From Hippasteria phrygiana (taxonomy: Eukaryota; Echinodermata; Asteroidea; Valvatida; Goniasteridae): a stretch of DNA of 64,000 nt. Below, piece by piece: positions 10,713 to 20,162 of the stretch (its first letter is position 1; every line of letters begins with the position of its first letter). Under the pieces are notes generated by a model. It saw only the letters and a list, made by a program, of their open reading frames with translations, searched no databases and had not been told where the DNA came from. Both the position numbers and the translations under genes were made by a program. The stretch is from contig JAZGUH010000375.1 in NCBI GenBank assembly GCA_037893225.1, positions 1,054,001 through 1,118,000 on the forward strand, given 5' to 3'.

Positions 10713-11716
10713 GTAAAGAAACAAACCAACGATGATAAAGTAGTGGAAGAGAGCAAAGGCACTACAGGCAAGATTGAGGACGAGACCAAAGAAAGCAAGG
10801 ACATTACCGTGAAAAACGATAAAGAGATTGATGCTACGGAGAAGATGGCAGAAGCGTCGCGAGCAGAGATTGTGGCCAACCAAGGAGGCGGTGATGGGAT
10901 AGATGAGACAAGAAAGATTGACGTGGACAAGATGGAGGATGCTGCAAACGGAGGAGACTTGGAGATGGATTCAATGAGAAGCACGGATCAGGAGGGTGGC
11001 GGGCAAAAGATGAGCAAAGTTGGAGAAGTTGATGACAGTGGTCAGGGAGAGCTGGCTGTAGCAGAGCCAGGAGCAGGCAATACTGATGCAGTGCCATCCT
11101 CTGACCAGCAGAGACATACAGCCGAGGATAAGACTCTGACAACTCTTGACAATGCTTCCAAAGCCTCTCCTGGCACCGTGCAAATAATGAAACGAGAAGA
11201 GACAGTTTCAGGCGAGGAAAAGCCCAAAGACACCCAAGGTCCAAACGGACAGACTGACAGCTCAACGGGGGACATCGTCACATCAGGACAGCAAGGATCT
11301 GCGGGATCCAGACTGCCTGGAAACTCGTCCCCGTGCCCTGAAATTTCAAGTGCTCAATCGCCCCAATCGGATCAAAATGGCCGTCCACAGAATGCCCAGT
11401 CAGATTCTCAAAGATCTGCTGCAGTGGATGCAGGTGTGTACTCCCTCGAACCCGGTGACGAAGACGATGAGGAAGGCTCTGACCATCAACTGATTGAGCT
11501 GCTTGCCATGCAAGGTGACTGCGCCATGGCCCACAGCCCAGACATCACGTTCGGGGACCGTTCTAGTGCAAACAGTGAGGGGATGGCGTACCGTGGAGGG
11601 GGTGCGTACTATTCCTACGGCAGCGCAGGATACTACATGCCTCTGGGGATGTTGGGAGAGGCACAACCACTTGAAGCTTTGGGACTGAACCCTATTGTGC
11701 CCTCCATGGAATCCAG
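10713..11716 (+). CDS. Tudor gene exon 5 (long acidic low-complexity linker)
   Basis: A 1004-bp exon, phase 0 in and phase 2 out, with acceptor GAAAATAG and donor ATCCAG|GTAATT. The frame stays open for 334 codons. The first two thirds are rich in Glu, Lys, Asp, Thr, Gly and Gln without recognisable fold; an acidic patch GDEDDEEGSD follows. The last 60 codons turn Tyr/Gly-rich (YRGGGAYYSYGS, GYYMPLG). Such long disordered linkers are common between Tudor domains. The in-frame TAA right after the exon lies inside the GTAATT donor, so reading through without splicing would end the protein here. The strand is set by the long open frame and phase fit; long opposite-strand frames also occur here but lack splice context. 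Confidence 0.85.
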
Positions 11717-12033
11717 GTAATTGAACAGCCAATGTTAAAGGGTTATGCCTTGCCCCTTTGCCACATTCTTTGTTCAGTCAAGCATTAAACCACTTACACA
11801 GAAAAAGCAGCTGACTGCTTGTTGAATGGTTGTATTTTCAACCAAAGATTTCTCCCTCAAGAATTGATTCAAAAGGAAAATGTTGTGTGTAAAATTTGTT
11901 CCATGGAAATTACTCCTTTTATGTGGTGTCAAAATGAAATTCATAACTGCTAAAATAGCAAAGTTACGGCTGTGTTACACACTGTCATAAAATCATGCAC
12001 TTAACGGATCGGGTGCAGGAGTACCGCAACTTT

Positions 12034-12782
12034 AGGCCTTTTCACACTATGTACGTTCGACTCGTGTTGAAATCTACACTGGTCCGACCCGTGTAGACTT
12101 CTTAAAATTTCAACACTGGTCGTTTACGCTGCCTTTTCACACTACTCAACGCAGCGCCAGCATTTTTGCTACACGTGTAATGTTTCGACCCGTGTATTGT
12201 TGTGATCATTTCACACTACACACACGGCCGGCTGTCAACACAGGTCGAATCGGAAAATCCCCCATACTGCATTCTGGTCGAGCTGGCTTTGGATGAAGCT
12301 GTCAGCCCAAATAGCCAAAAATAGCATTCACCTCCTCCTCACTCCATGTCGGTCTTTTGTCCGATTTATGGCCCATTTTCTCGGACGTATCGGAGTAAAA
12401 AGAATCTTGTGAAAGTAGCATGCACGCGTGTTACATGTATTATGCGCGTGCATGTGCAATGCCGCAGGTCAGAGGTTATTTGTTTGTTCGTTGCTGAATT
12501 AACAACTACAGTGCGTGGTGCTGTGCACGCACGCGCACTCCAATTCGCGGTTACACGGGTCGAACTCAACCTGGAGGTGTTCATACTAGGACTTTCAACA
12601 CAGGTCGAACTTCTCTACACTGGTCGAGAGCTCTTAACCCACCTCCCGAGCAGGGTTGAGTTTCAACCCGGGTTGAGCGCTCTACACGGGTCAGTGCCGT
12701 GTTGAAATGTTGCAATGTGAAAAGTTAACACGGGTCGGACCCGGGTCCAACACCAAGATTTTTCGTAGTGTGAAAAGGCCTT
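12034..12782. mobile_element. MITE with AGGCCTTTTCACACTA ends (Harbinger-like, tentative)
   Basis: The termini AGGCCTTTTCACACTA and TAGTGTGAAAAGGCCT are perfect inverted repeats, flanked by TTT on both sides. The interior is full of CGACCCGTGT / ACACGGGTCG in both orientations. A 3-bp flank and GGCC..CACACT ends fit PIF/Harbinger elements, but no transposase is present. The rest of intron 5 between 11717 and 12033 matches 15620-15830 in part; 12783-13298 shows nothing recognisable. Confidence 0.75.
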
Positions 12783-13298
12783 TTGCATCCAAGAGCTTAG
12801 CTGAGGATGGAGCACAAGTGTTGTGAGTACAGAACATGCCAAATGAGGCTTGTGATGCTGTGGACATGGGTGAGTATCAATGAAAACTACTCCTGAAAGC
12901 CCGCAAAAGTCCTACTGTTATCCTGATTTTGTCCTCCAAAGTCCTACTTTTGTCCTGTTTTTGAAAATGGTGATCCTACTGTTCTCCTACTTTTTCACCT
13001 TGGTCTGCTTGAAAGACTGCATTGGTAAGGAAAGGGTTAAATGGTTATGCCTTAATCGGCATTCAGTCAGTACATTGTGAGTAATTGACCATTATTTGTT
13101 TAGGTGCTGTGGATTGACTGCTGGGTCACTAATCTCACGTGTTCGTAGACTCACTATTTCATGATACATGTCCTTTTTTGAGCACTGAGCCCTTTGTGAG
13201 TGCCGTGCATGAGGTATCCCAAGTTTTGTCACGTACCCTCAGATCCCCTGTCTGGGATATCCTGGGCTGTCTAGATATGGTTAGAGTTTATATAGGAA

Positions 13299-13656
13299 GG
13301 TCAATTCACAACTCAGTGCGCCACCAGCGGCAAGCCGGGAAAGGCCAAATTCCCACTTTCGGGGTCGACATCGCATCTATCGCGTTGTATTAGATGGTGG
13401 ACAGTACAGCAGTATGGATTTCGTGAATGCGAGTGGATGAGTTAAAGCAATTTTTGACTAATCGGGGAATACCTTGTGTGGGAAAGAAGCGAGAGGAGTT
13501 GATAGATTTAGCGGAGAAGGGGTGTAAAGAAGTACGGTCGATGCATTGGTGATACCCACTTACGGTTTTGCGATGTCGACTTTTTCCCATGATGCACTGC
13601 GTAATTTGGCCTCTTCCCCGGTTGCCGCTGGCAGCGCACCGAGTTGTGAATCGACC
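13299..13656. mobile_element. Foldback element, GGTCGATTCACAACTCGG ends
   Basis: The left end (GGTCAATTCACAACTCAGTG) and the right end (complement of 13599-13656) pair over about 55 bp, including CCAGCGGCAAGCCGGG against its complement. The centre holds a second pair around TCGACATCGC. It is non-coding; target duplication is unclear. Confidence 0.75.
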
Positions 13657-13917
13657 GAATTGCGGACAGCACCGAAAGGTGTTATAGCAAGTGAACTTCA
13701 ATATTTCCTGTAAGTTGGTGGAATAACAATTTTCTTGAAAAAAAATGAAAATTGTTTAAAACCATTCCCCTTCCATTTCAAAAAATTCTATAACATGCTA
13801 GCATTTTTTTTTGGAGACATATCATACATTTGTCGTTCAACTTTTCATTTCTTGTCCTGAAGATGAACATGAAATGATTCTCAAATATTTCTTGAAATGA
13901 TTTGTTTGATTGTGAAG

Positions 13918-13985
13918 TGGAGGTGGTCAAATGGAGATGCCCAAGTCTGACCATAGCAGCTTCACAGGGGACGGATTCAAGATTG
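13918..13985 (+). CDS. Tudor gene exon 6 (linker)
   Basis: A 68-bp exon, phase 2 in and phase 1 out. The acceptor is GTGAAG and the donor ATTG|GTGAGT. With the carried AG it begins SGGGQMEMPKSDHSS and ends GDGFKIG. The alternative acceptor seven bases downstream (GGAG|GTGG) gives an early stop, so the upstream one was chosen. No domain is recognised. Confidence 0.68.
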
Positions 13986-14744
13986 GTGAGTGTGTTGCTA
14001 AAGACTTCGAAATTTACAGTAAAAGTGTACAGGCAGGTGATTTAACTATTAAAAGCTAAGGTCTTTAAAGGGTTACAAATCTGAACTTGCTACCGATCCT
14101 AGGATCAATTTCATGAGGCTGAAGATGCAACGTGTCTCACCATGCTGGCTCACCTTTCACTGTAGTTTGAGGTCTGTAATCACACAAAAAAGTGGTTAAA
14201 TGGTATCAAAACAGACTTTTATATCACAGAGTAAGGAATTGAACATGACGTGGCCCACATTTCATTTTTGAATTGACAATTTTTCCTAGCGTGTTAGGCC
14301 AGCAGACAAAATTTTTAGCATATGAAAATTTGATCTTGAATTTGTTCTACGAAGGGATGTTTTATGTAATTATTAAAAAATTTGTAATTCTGTCGGTCAA
14401 AAGTACATCCTTGCTCAATACATTAAAAACAAAATGAGTAAAATCAATGCATCTTGCTTATGACATACATGTATGTAGTCTTAGCTGAAATCAAATCGTC
14501 AAATCAAACTATAATTCTGGCATGTATTGTCAGGTACAACAAGTTTCATGAAATCAGCTGCTAGATTGATAACCAGAAGTGTATTGAAGCTTCAAATATT
14601 AACCCTAACTATGCCAAGCCTTACAAATTCCAACAGCAGGTTGTGTTGAATTTTGATGGTTCAGGACTGTAGAGCCTTGGCACCACTACTTTACATGGAG
14701 CTATGATGCCCCAATTTGTCCAAGTCCAAAGAATGTGCCATAGG

Positions 14745-15072
14745 TAGGGCTGTTCATTTTCGAATAATTTACTATTCAAATATTCGAAACTGGGTTTGAT
14801 CGAATATTCGATACTCGCCGATCAAGTTTTTCAGTGCATGCCACACCGGTAAAAAATACATTGCACGTAAAAGCAATAAACTTCCGTCCACAAAAAATTG
14901 CGATTGACAAAAATGCGGCATTTGACACTGCTAAGCGCCGTAACTTTTCTATTAAAATAGCATCAGAGTCGTATCTGTACGTGCATATATCTTTTCGAAT
15001 ATTCGAACTGGCAAAATGGTATTTGAATATTCGCTTGACGATCGAATATTCGGTATATTCGGGACAGCCCTA
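14745..15072. mobile_element. hAT-like MITE, AGGGCTGTTC family (type copy)
   Basis: The left end is TAGGGCTGTTCATTTTCGAA and the right end TTCGGGACAGCCCTA. Perfect 8-bp target duplications GCCATAGG lie at 14737-14744 and 15073-15080. GAATATTCG-type palindromes fill the subterminal zones. It is 328 bp and non-coding. An 8-bp duplication points to the hAT superfamily. Confidence 0.9.
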
Positions 15073-15260
15073 GCCATAGGTATACTGCACAGTATTGGAT
15101 TTTGACAGGTTGAGGACACTTCCTAGTATAACAATGCCTGGGGGGGCTAAGGTTTTGGTACGATACTTTAAATACCATCTGTGTATCTGGAAGATTTGTT
15201 CACATTCTCTACAGGAATCATATTCTAATCCCACACCTTGTTTATTTGATGCTGTTGCAG

Positions 15261-15384
15261 TGGTGGGATCGAGCTTCAGTATTTATGTCGCTACACGTCT
15301 GTCGGACAAAGGCCGCTTCTGGGCATCTAGACTGAGGGGCCCTGCACAAGAGTCGCAGCTGCGCAGACTCATGCATGACATCAG
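15261..15384 (+). CDS. Tudor gene exon 7 (SN-like strand before the Tudor core)
   Basis: A 124-bp exon, phase 1 in and phase 2 out, with acceptor GCTGTTGCAG and donor ATCAG|GTGAGT. The translation FSIYVATRLSDKGRFWASRL followed by a leucine-spaced helix ending RRLMHDI matches the family pattern FxVyVSxxxSPxxFWxQ...LxxLmxdl. That pattern opens extended Tudor domains. Confidence 0.85.
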
Positions 15385-15399
15385 GTGAGTTACTGTTAA

Positions 15400-15614
15400 C
15401 CCCTTGAGTACGGTATTTTACGGGAGACGTCGGGGTGCCGCAGCGGCTCTGGCAGCCAAGCGAACCGCTACAATGCGTTTGTGCAGTCTAGCGTAACCTA
15501 TACACAATAATCCAACAATGGATTGAAACTGCACAAACAGCGGCCAATTGCGTCATTTGGCCTGGTAGAACTGTTTTTTTTTTGCGCCATATTTCGTCAT
15601 CCGTAAGCAAGGGG
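15400..15614. mobile_element. piggyBac-like MITE with TTAA target duplications (type copy)
   Basis: TTAA at 15396-15399 and 15615-15618 flanks the ends CCCCTTGAGTACGG and CCGTAAGCAAGGGG, which are inverted repeats. TTAA duplication and CCCTT ends are hallmarks of piggyBac. Relatives are at 3664, 21538, 27479, 56578 and 61036. A second TTAA-CCCTTTCC repeat starts immediately at 15619 and runs to about 15830; it also matches 11742-11975. Confidence 0.88.
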
Positions 15615-16329
15615 TTAATTAACCCTTTCCTTACCACATTGTTTATTGGCTTATCCTCCCCCAGTACCACATTCTTTGTTCATTCAAGCGTAAAACTACT
15701 TTACTCAGAAAGTTTGTTCCATGAAAATTTCACTTTCATATGGTGTAAAAATGAAAGTCATGACTGCTAAAATAGCAAAGTTATGGCTGTTTTCTCTTCT
15801 GGCCCACTTTATCAAACGGGAAAGTTGTTTGTCACATGAAGAAATGGCACTCCATACACATAACTGCACAGAAGATCTTCGGGTACAGTTTTCTCAAAAT
15901 ATTGTAATGGTGACATATGAATTTGATGATTGAGTGTATCGTGACAGCAGTTGAGATAAGTGCAACTGCAAAGTACTACTAGGATTGTTTGACGAATCTT
16001 TGTAATACAGTTAAGTTAGTTAAAATTATATTTCTGCCAATGAATTGTATGGTTAAGATAAATAAAATTGTATCATCTCTGAAAACTGCTGTGTTTCTGC
16101 CTCAGATGATAACGGACACTTTACTTCCAACCCCAGCAACAAACAGTAGTACTACATATGACTACATACTTTATTTGGGGTGAAGTACCAAATACTAAAA
16201 GCTAGTATAAGCATTGTACACAAATAGGTGAGAACTGCTATTACAGTTTACTACTACATGCAGTAGTATTTTGTAGCGTTATGTGAGGTTGGGGTTGAAG
16301 GCACACATTTTCCCAGTGCGAACAGGGCT

Positions 16330-16725
16330 TAAAGGTAGTATACAACATTTGCAAACATCAAAAATCAAAATGACTGAATTATTATGAAATACCGTACTAA
16401 ACTGTAAGTTAATAGCAGTCTCAAGCATTCTGTGAAACCATTGCACCTGGTGTGCTGTCGTTTTCAAGAAAACTGGAAATTTATATCGTTTTCGAACGAT
16501 TGTTGGCCGATTGACATGATGATTCCCTGACACTATCTGACTCTTTCTAAAGTATGGTCAGGGAACCAGACTACTAGACCAGAATTTTTTTCTGTTTTCC
16601 CAGCATCTATGCTCACAAAACTTTAAACAGGTCAGTGTTACAGTATTTGCTAGCACGCTATAAAATACTAACCCCCAATCCCATTTTTTCCCTGAAAATT
16701 ACAGCAAAAGCAAATGGTGTAATAC
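16330..16725 (+). repeat. Fragment homologous to the FReD-gene flanking unit, in Tudor intron 7
   Basis: Successive phrases (CAACATTTGCAAACATCAAA, AATAGCAGTCTCAAGCAT, GGTCAGGGAACCAGACTACT, GTATTTGCTAGCACGCTATA) recur in the same order at 35950-38245, 56228-56945 and 60690-61400. Those copies flank the FReD genes. There is no FReD sequence here. It contains the TTAA site (16623-16626) into which the MITE at 56578 inserted in the array copies. Confidence 0.85.
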
Positions 16726-16766
16726 ATAAGTCACCTTTTATGTTTACCTGCTTCCCCCCGTTTCAG

Positions 16767-16881
16767 CTTGCCCTCTGAGCCCTTGACATTGGATAAACTG
16801 AAGGAGATCAAGGTAGTGTGTGCCCAGACTGAGTCAGGGCAGTGGTGCCGTGCAAAAGTGGAGGGCTTTCTGGACGACAAG
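16767..16881 (+). CDS. Tudor gene exon 8 (first half of Tudor core)
   Basis: A 115-bp exon, phase 2 in and phase 0 out, with acceptor CCCCGTTTCAG and donor GACAAG|GTACGT. The carried AG completes a Ser codon. The translation ends VVCAQTESGQWCRAKVEGF, the Tudor strand usually written CxAxFxxDGxWYRAxV. The aromatic residue normally following W in WYRA is Cys here. Confidence 0.87.
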
Positions 16882-16939
16882 GTACGTCTCAAATTTGTCT
16901 TTGTATTTGAACAAATCCAACATCCTCGCAGATTTTTAA

Positions 16940-17046
16940 CCCTAACCCTGCCAGACGCTGCACTCTGCACACAAGTCAATGTGACAAAGTATGCAATCTG
17001 AAGCATCTGGCAGGGTTTCTAGCCAAAATACCCTGGAGGGTTAGGG
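16940..17046. mobile_element. Short TTAA-flanked MITE with CCCTAACCC ends
   Basis: TTAA at 16936-16939 and 17047-17050 bounds CCCTAACCCTGCCAG and CTGGAGGGTTAGGG inverted ends, about 107 bp apart. The CCCTAA ends look telomeric but are single terminal repeats. A related right end (GGGGTTAGGGTTAA) is at 17239-17254. Confidence 0.75.
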
Positions 17047-17649
17047 TTAATCTACACATCGACTTTTGGGTTTTTCAAGTGGTCCATTTCCATAGATGCT
17101 TCAATTTTGTTCAATTTCAGGTCTGTGTAAAGCAGTCTTAAGCAGAAGGGTGTTGGGAGAGGGAAGAGCCACAAAACGTTGTGCTCAACCATAGCAGTCC
17201 CAAATCCTCCAATTTTAATATGATTTTGCATGCACCCTAAGGGGTTAGGGTTAATTATGTACTGCGAGTATTAATCAACTTTTTTTCAGAAATTGTGGAA
17301 TCCGAGAAACGGCTTGTAAGCGTGGGAACGTGCTGTATGAAACCTTTGTGAAGTTATGAAGTTTGTTTACTTGAATAATGGAAGAGATCATTTTTTGGAG
17401 TTAGTTTGTATTAATTAATCAAGAACTGTGATAAAACAAACTTGTCTCCTTGTGCTAATGATACAACGTTTAGTACCAAAAAAAGCTGTAAATAGGTTGC
17501 TTCAGTTGTGAAAAAGACTGATTACAAATTAAAAATTGACAATTGTTTTTGTTCTTCATCTACATTATTTCCATAAGGATTTGCCTTTACAACGTAAAAA
17601 AAAAAAAGCAAAATACGACAAAAAATAATATTCTGTCTTCCTGATCCAG

Positions 17650-17745
17650 GTGCAAGTTCGCTACGTCGATTTTGGTCAAGCAGACGTGGTAGAAGAGCAC
17701 AGAATCAAGACCCTCGCTGTAGCCTACCAGCTCTTCCCTTACCAG
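17650..17745 (+). CDS. Tudor gene exon 9 (second half of Tudor core)
   Basis: A 32-codon exon, phase 0 at both ends, with acceptor CTGATCCAG and donor TACCAG|GTGAGT. The translation VQVRYVDFGQADVV... matches the diagnostic Tudor strand VxYVDYGNxExV. The usual Asn of YGN is Gln. It is followed by RIKTLAVAYQLFPYQ, matching the LxxLxxxFxxLPxQA segment. With exons 7, 8 and 10 it forms one extended Tudor domain. Confidence 0.9.
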
Positions 17746-18283
17746 GTGAGTCCAAGATGGTGATTTTTTCCTGTTAACGTTTTACCCCCTCTGGCAATGT
17801 AAAATCCAAAAGAGGTTAAAACCGATTGCAATGCAGTTGACCAGACACGCAACTTTTCCTCGGATCAGCTGATTTCCTCGTTTTTCACTCGACACTCAAG
17901 CCATTGAAAATTGAAAAAACTGTACAAAGTCTTGTAAAGATTGAAATTTCCTCATTTATGTGTTAATTCCAAGTTGCATGCCTGAGTTGACCCATCGCGG
18001 TAGAATTGTGAAAAATGTCCCATCACGTCAAGTTTAATTTTTTTGTGAAACGCATACAATCTTTGCCAAGAAGCAAAAAATTTCCACACAAAGTTTTGTA
18101 AAGTTGTCTAAGGTGTGTGGCTACGTGCCAACGAGTGATTGGTCAGTAGACCAACTCATTAAGCCCGGCCTATTTCGACCAATCATGGTCCAACGTGCGT
18201 GTCTGACAAGTCCAACATGCGTGCACATACAGGCCTGTTAACAGCCTGCCCCGAGACTGGGGAGGTTCGTAATAGCGCTGTAA

Positions 18284-19114
18284 TAGCGCTGTCCCGAATA
18301 TTCCGAATATTCAAATATTCGATCATTAACCCTAACCCACCTCAATCCTCCAAAATCCTCCTTGCAGTTTTGGAGGATTTTGGAGGATTTTGGAGGATTG
18401 AAGATGAATGGTGTTTCAAGCAAGGAGGATTTTGGAGGATTGAGGATGAATGGTATTTTTAAAAAAAGAGGATTTTGGAGGATTGAGGATGAATGGTGTT
18501 TCAAGCAGAGGATTTTGGAGGATTGAGGATGAACGGTGTTTAAAGCACATGAGGATTTTGGAGGATTGAGGATGAATGCATTTTTTGGGGCAGGGTAATC
18601 GGAGGATTTTGGAGGATTGAGGATGGTTCCCAGCAAAAAGGGTCTAGGGGGTTAGGGTTTTAACCGAATATTCGAATACCTTTTTACCGGTTCGAATATT
18701 CCAAAAAATATATGTACATATACGACTCTGATGATATTTTAATAGAAAAGTTACGGTGCTTAGCAGTGTCAAATGCCACTTTTTGTCGATGGTAACTTTT
18801 TGTGGAGGGAGGTAAAACCCTCGACACTTATAAAATAATTACTGCAAAAAGGTAGGCTCTATATAGTTTCTTGTTATCAGAACGTTATGTACCCGTAATA
18901 ATCTTGAGACAACAGGCACAGGCAATAGTCGATCGGGCGGTCCATAATATCGATCGCCGCACGTAAAACACCACCGCGCTTTGCGTGCAACTTTGTACCA
19001 GTGTGGCATGCAGTTGCAGCTGACGAATGGAAAACTTGATCAGCGAGTTTCAAATATTCGGTCAGACAGTTTCGAAAAATTGAATACTAAATTATCCGAA
19101 AATGAACACCCCTA
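18284..19114. mobile_element. hAT-like MITE, AGGGCTGTTC family, with nested insertion
   Basis: The left end TAGCGCTGTCCCGAATATTC and the right end GAAAATGAACACCCCTA are decayed family termini. The internal core (AAATGCCACTTTTTGTCG, CATGCAGTTGCAGCTG) matches the copies at 14745 and 31051. It is enlarged by the nested element at 18330-18659. Confidence 0.75.
18330..18659. repeat. TTAA-flanked minisatellite element nested in the hAT-like MITE
   Basis: It is bounded by TTAA at 18326-18329 and 18660-18663, with ends CCCTAACCC and GGGTTAGGGTT. The interior is an irregular tandem array of GGAGGATTTTGGAGGATTGA plus GGATGAATGGTGTTT spacers, about six units. The long open frames on both strands reflect the repeat. 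Confidence 0.85.
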
Positions 19115-19559
19115 ATGCGTAAAAATACATATGCATAAATACATACCACGAAGTAGAATGAACAGTATCGTCACATACAGTTTCCTGTACGTATATGAGT
19201 ACTGCACGTGCATTCATCAGCATCGTGGCCCGAGTGCACACTACTAATGCAGCTGGTTTCCATCCATTTTGCGTGAGATATGTCGGTGACGGGAACCAGT
19301 GGACAAACATACAGTTCTTACGTTATGGTCTAGCAAGGATTAGGAGAGCATGGATATACGGTGGTGGATACGTATGGAAAATGGAAGGGGATTTTGGGGC
19401 TAGAGGTGGGATTGCTGAACAAAAAGCTTGCGTTTACAACTGAATAATTTTTGGAAGTCTTGTGGATTTTCTGTGATATTTTCTATTTTTTATTATTTAA
19501 AAAAAAAAATTGTTATTATTATTTTTTTAAATATATTTCTGATCCTCATTGAGTGATCC

Positions 19560-19770
19560 CCACAATGTCGCTTCCCATGTTGCATCGTGAAATTGGGCAT
19601 GATCCCTGGCTATACAGCATTCTGGGTTTATGACTTCTGACTAGCTCCCACCCGAACAAAGATACTGACAATTTGGGAGACCGCCAACATAGGGCAAGAT
19701 AGCTCAGTTGGTAGAGCGCCGGAGGTCGCATATTCGAATCCCGCTCCTGCCAGTTTTCTTTGTTCACTTT
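19560..19770 (+). repeat. tRNA-derived SINE
   Basis: It carries a tRNA-like promoter with box A AGCTCAGTTGG and GTAGAGCGCC (19696-19720) and box B TTCGAATCC (19733-19741). It ends in TGCCAGTTTTCTTTGTTCA. Minus-strand remnants with the same tail (TGAACAAAGAAAAT) and GTAGAGCGCTAG are at 30273-30330 and 49990-50060. It is a SINE promoter, not a foldable tRNA gene; the acceptor stem does not close. Confidence 0.7.
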
Positions 19771-20162
19771 GAAAATGAATTCATAAATGCCTCAGCGAGT
19801 TTCACTATCCCTATTGGTCGAGAGCCTGTCACGTGGGTGTGTTTGAATGGTTTTTTAAACACGGCGCTTCATAACCAGCTGTTCTCAGCCGATACGCAAC
19901 AGGGAGAGCATAGTAGGTGCACCCACAAGATGTACTGAACGTATAAAATGCTGCATCTCGTGCATGTGCGTACACGCACGTGACAGACAGGCGCGGAGCG
20001 CCTTCAAGCGCTCACAAGGCCGATACGTACGCATGTGTTTTGTACTGAGCAAATGGGAGAAAAAGTGGGGTGAAAAAGCTTCACATTTTGTCCTTTTTAC
20101 GGGAGGTTTTTGCATTTTTTGTATGAAGGCATTTATGAATGGGGATAAAAATGTGATGACCC

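Noticed and set aside
10834..11265. Minus-strand frame of 143 residues opposite Tudor exon 5
   Set aside because: Antisense shadow of a strongly supported plus-strand exon; no domain and no splice context.
18199..18636. Open frames with repeated peptide units on both strands
   Set aside because: They follow the GGAGGATTTTGG minisatellite nested in a hAT-like MITE.
19690..19750. A tRNA gene
   Set aside because: Box A and box B are present but the acceptor and D stems do not close and the sequence runs into a SINE tail; scored as SINE head.
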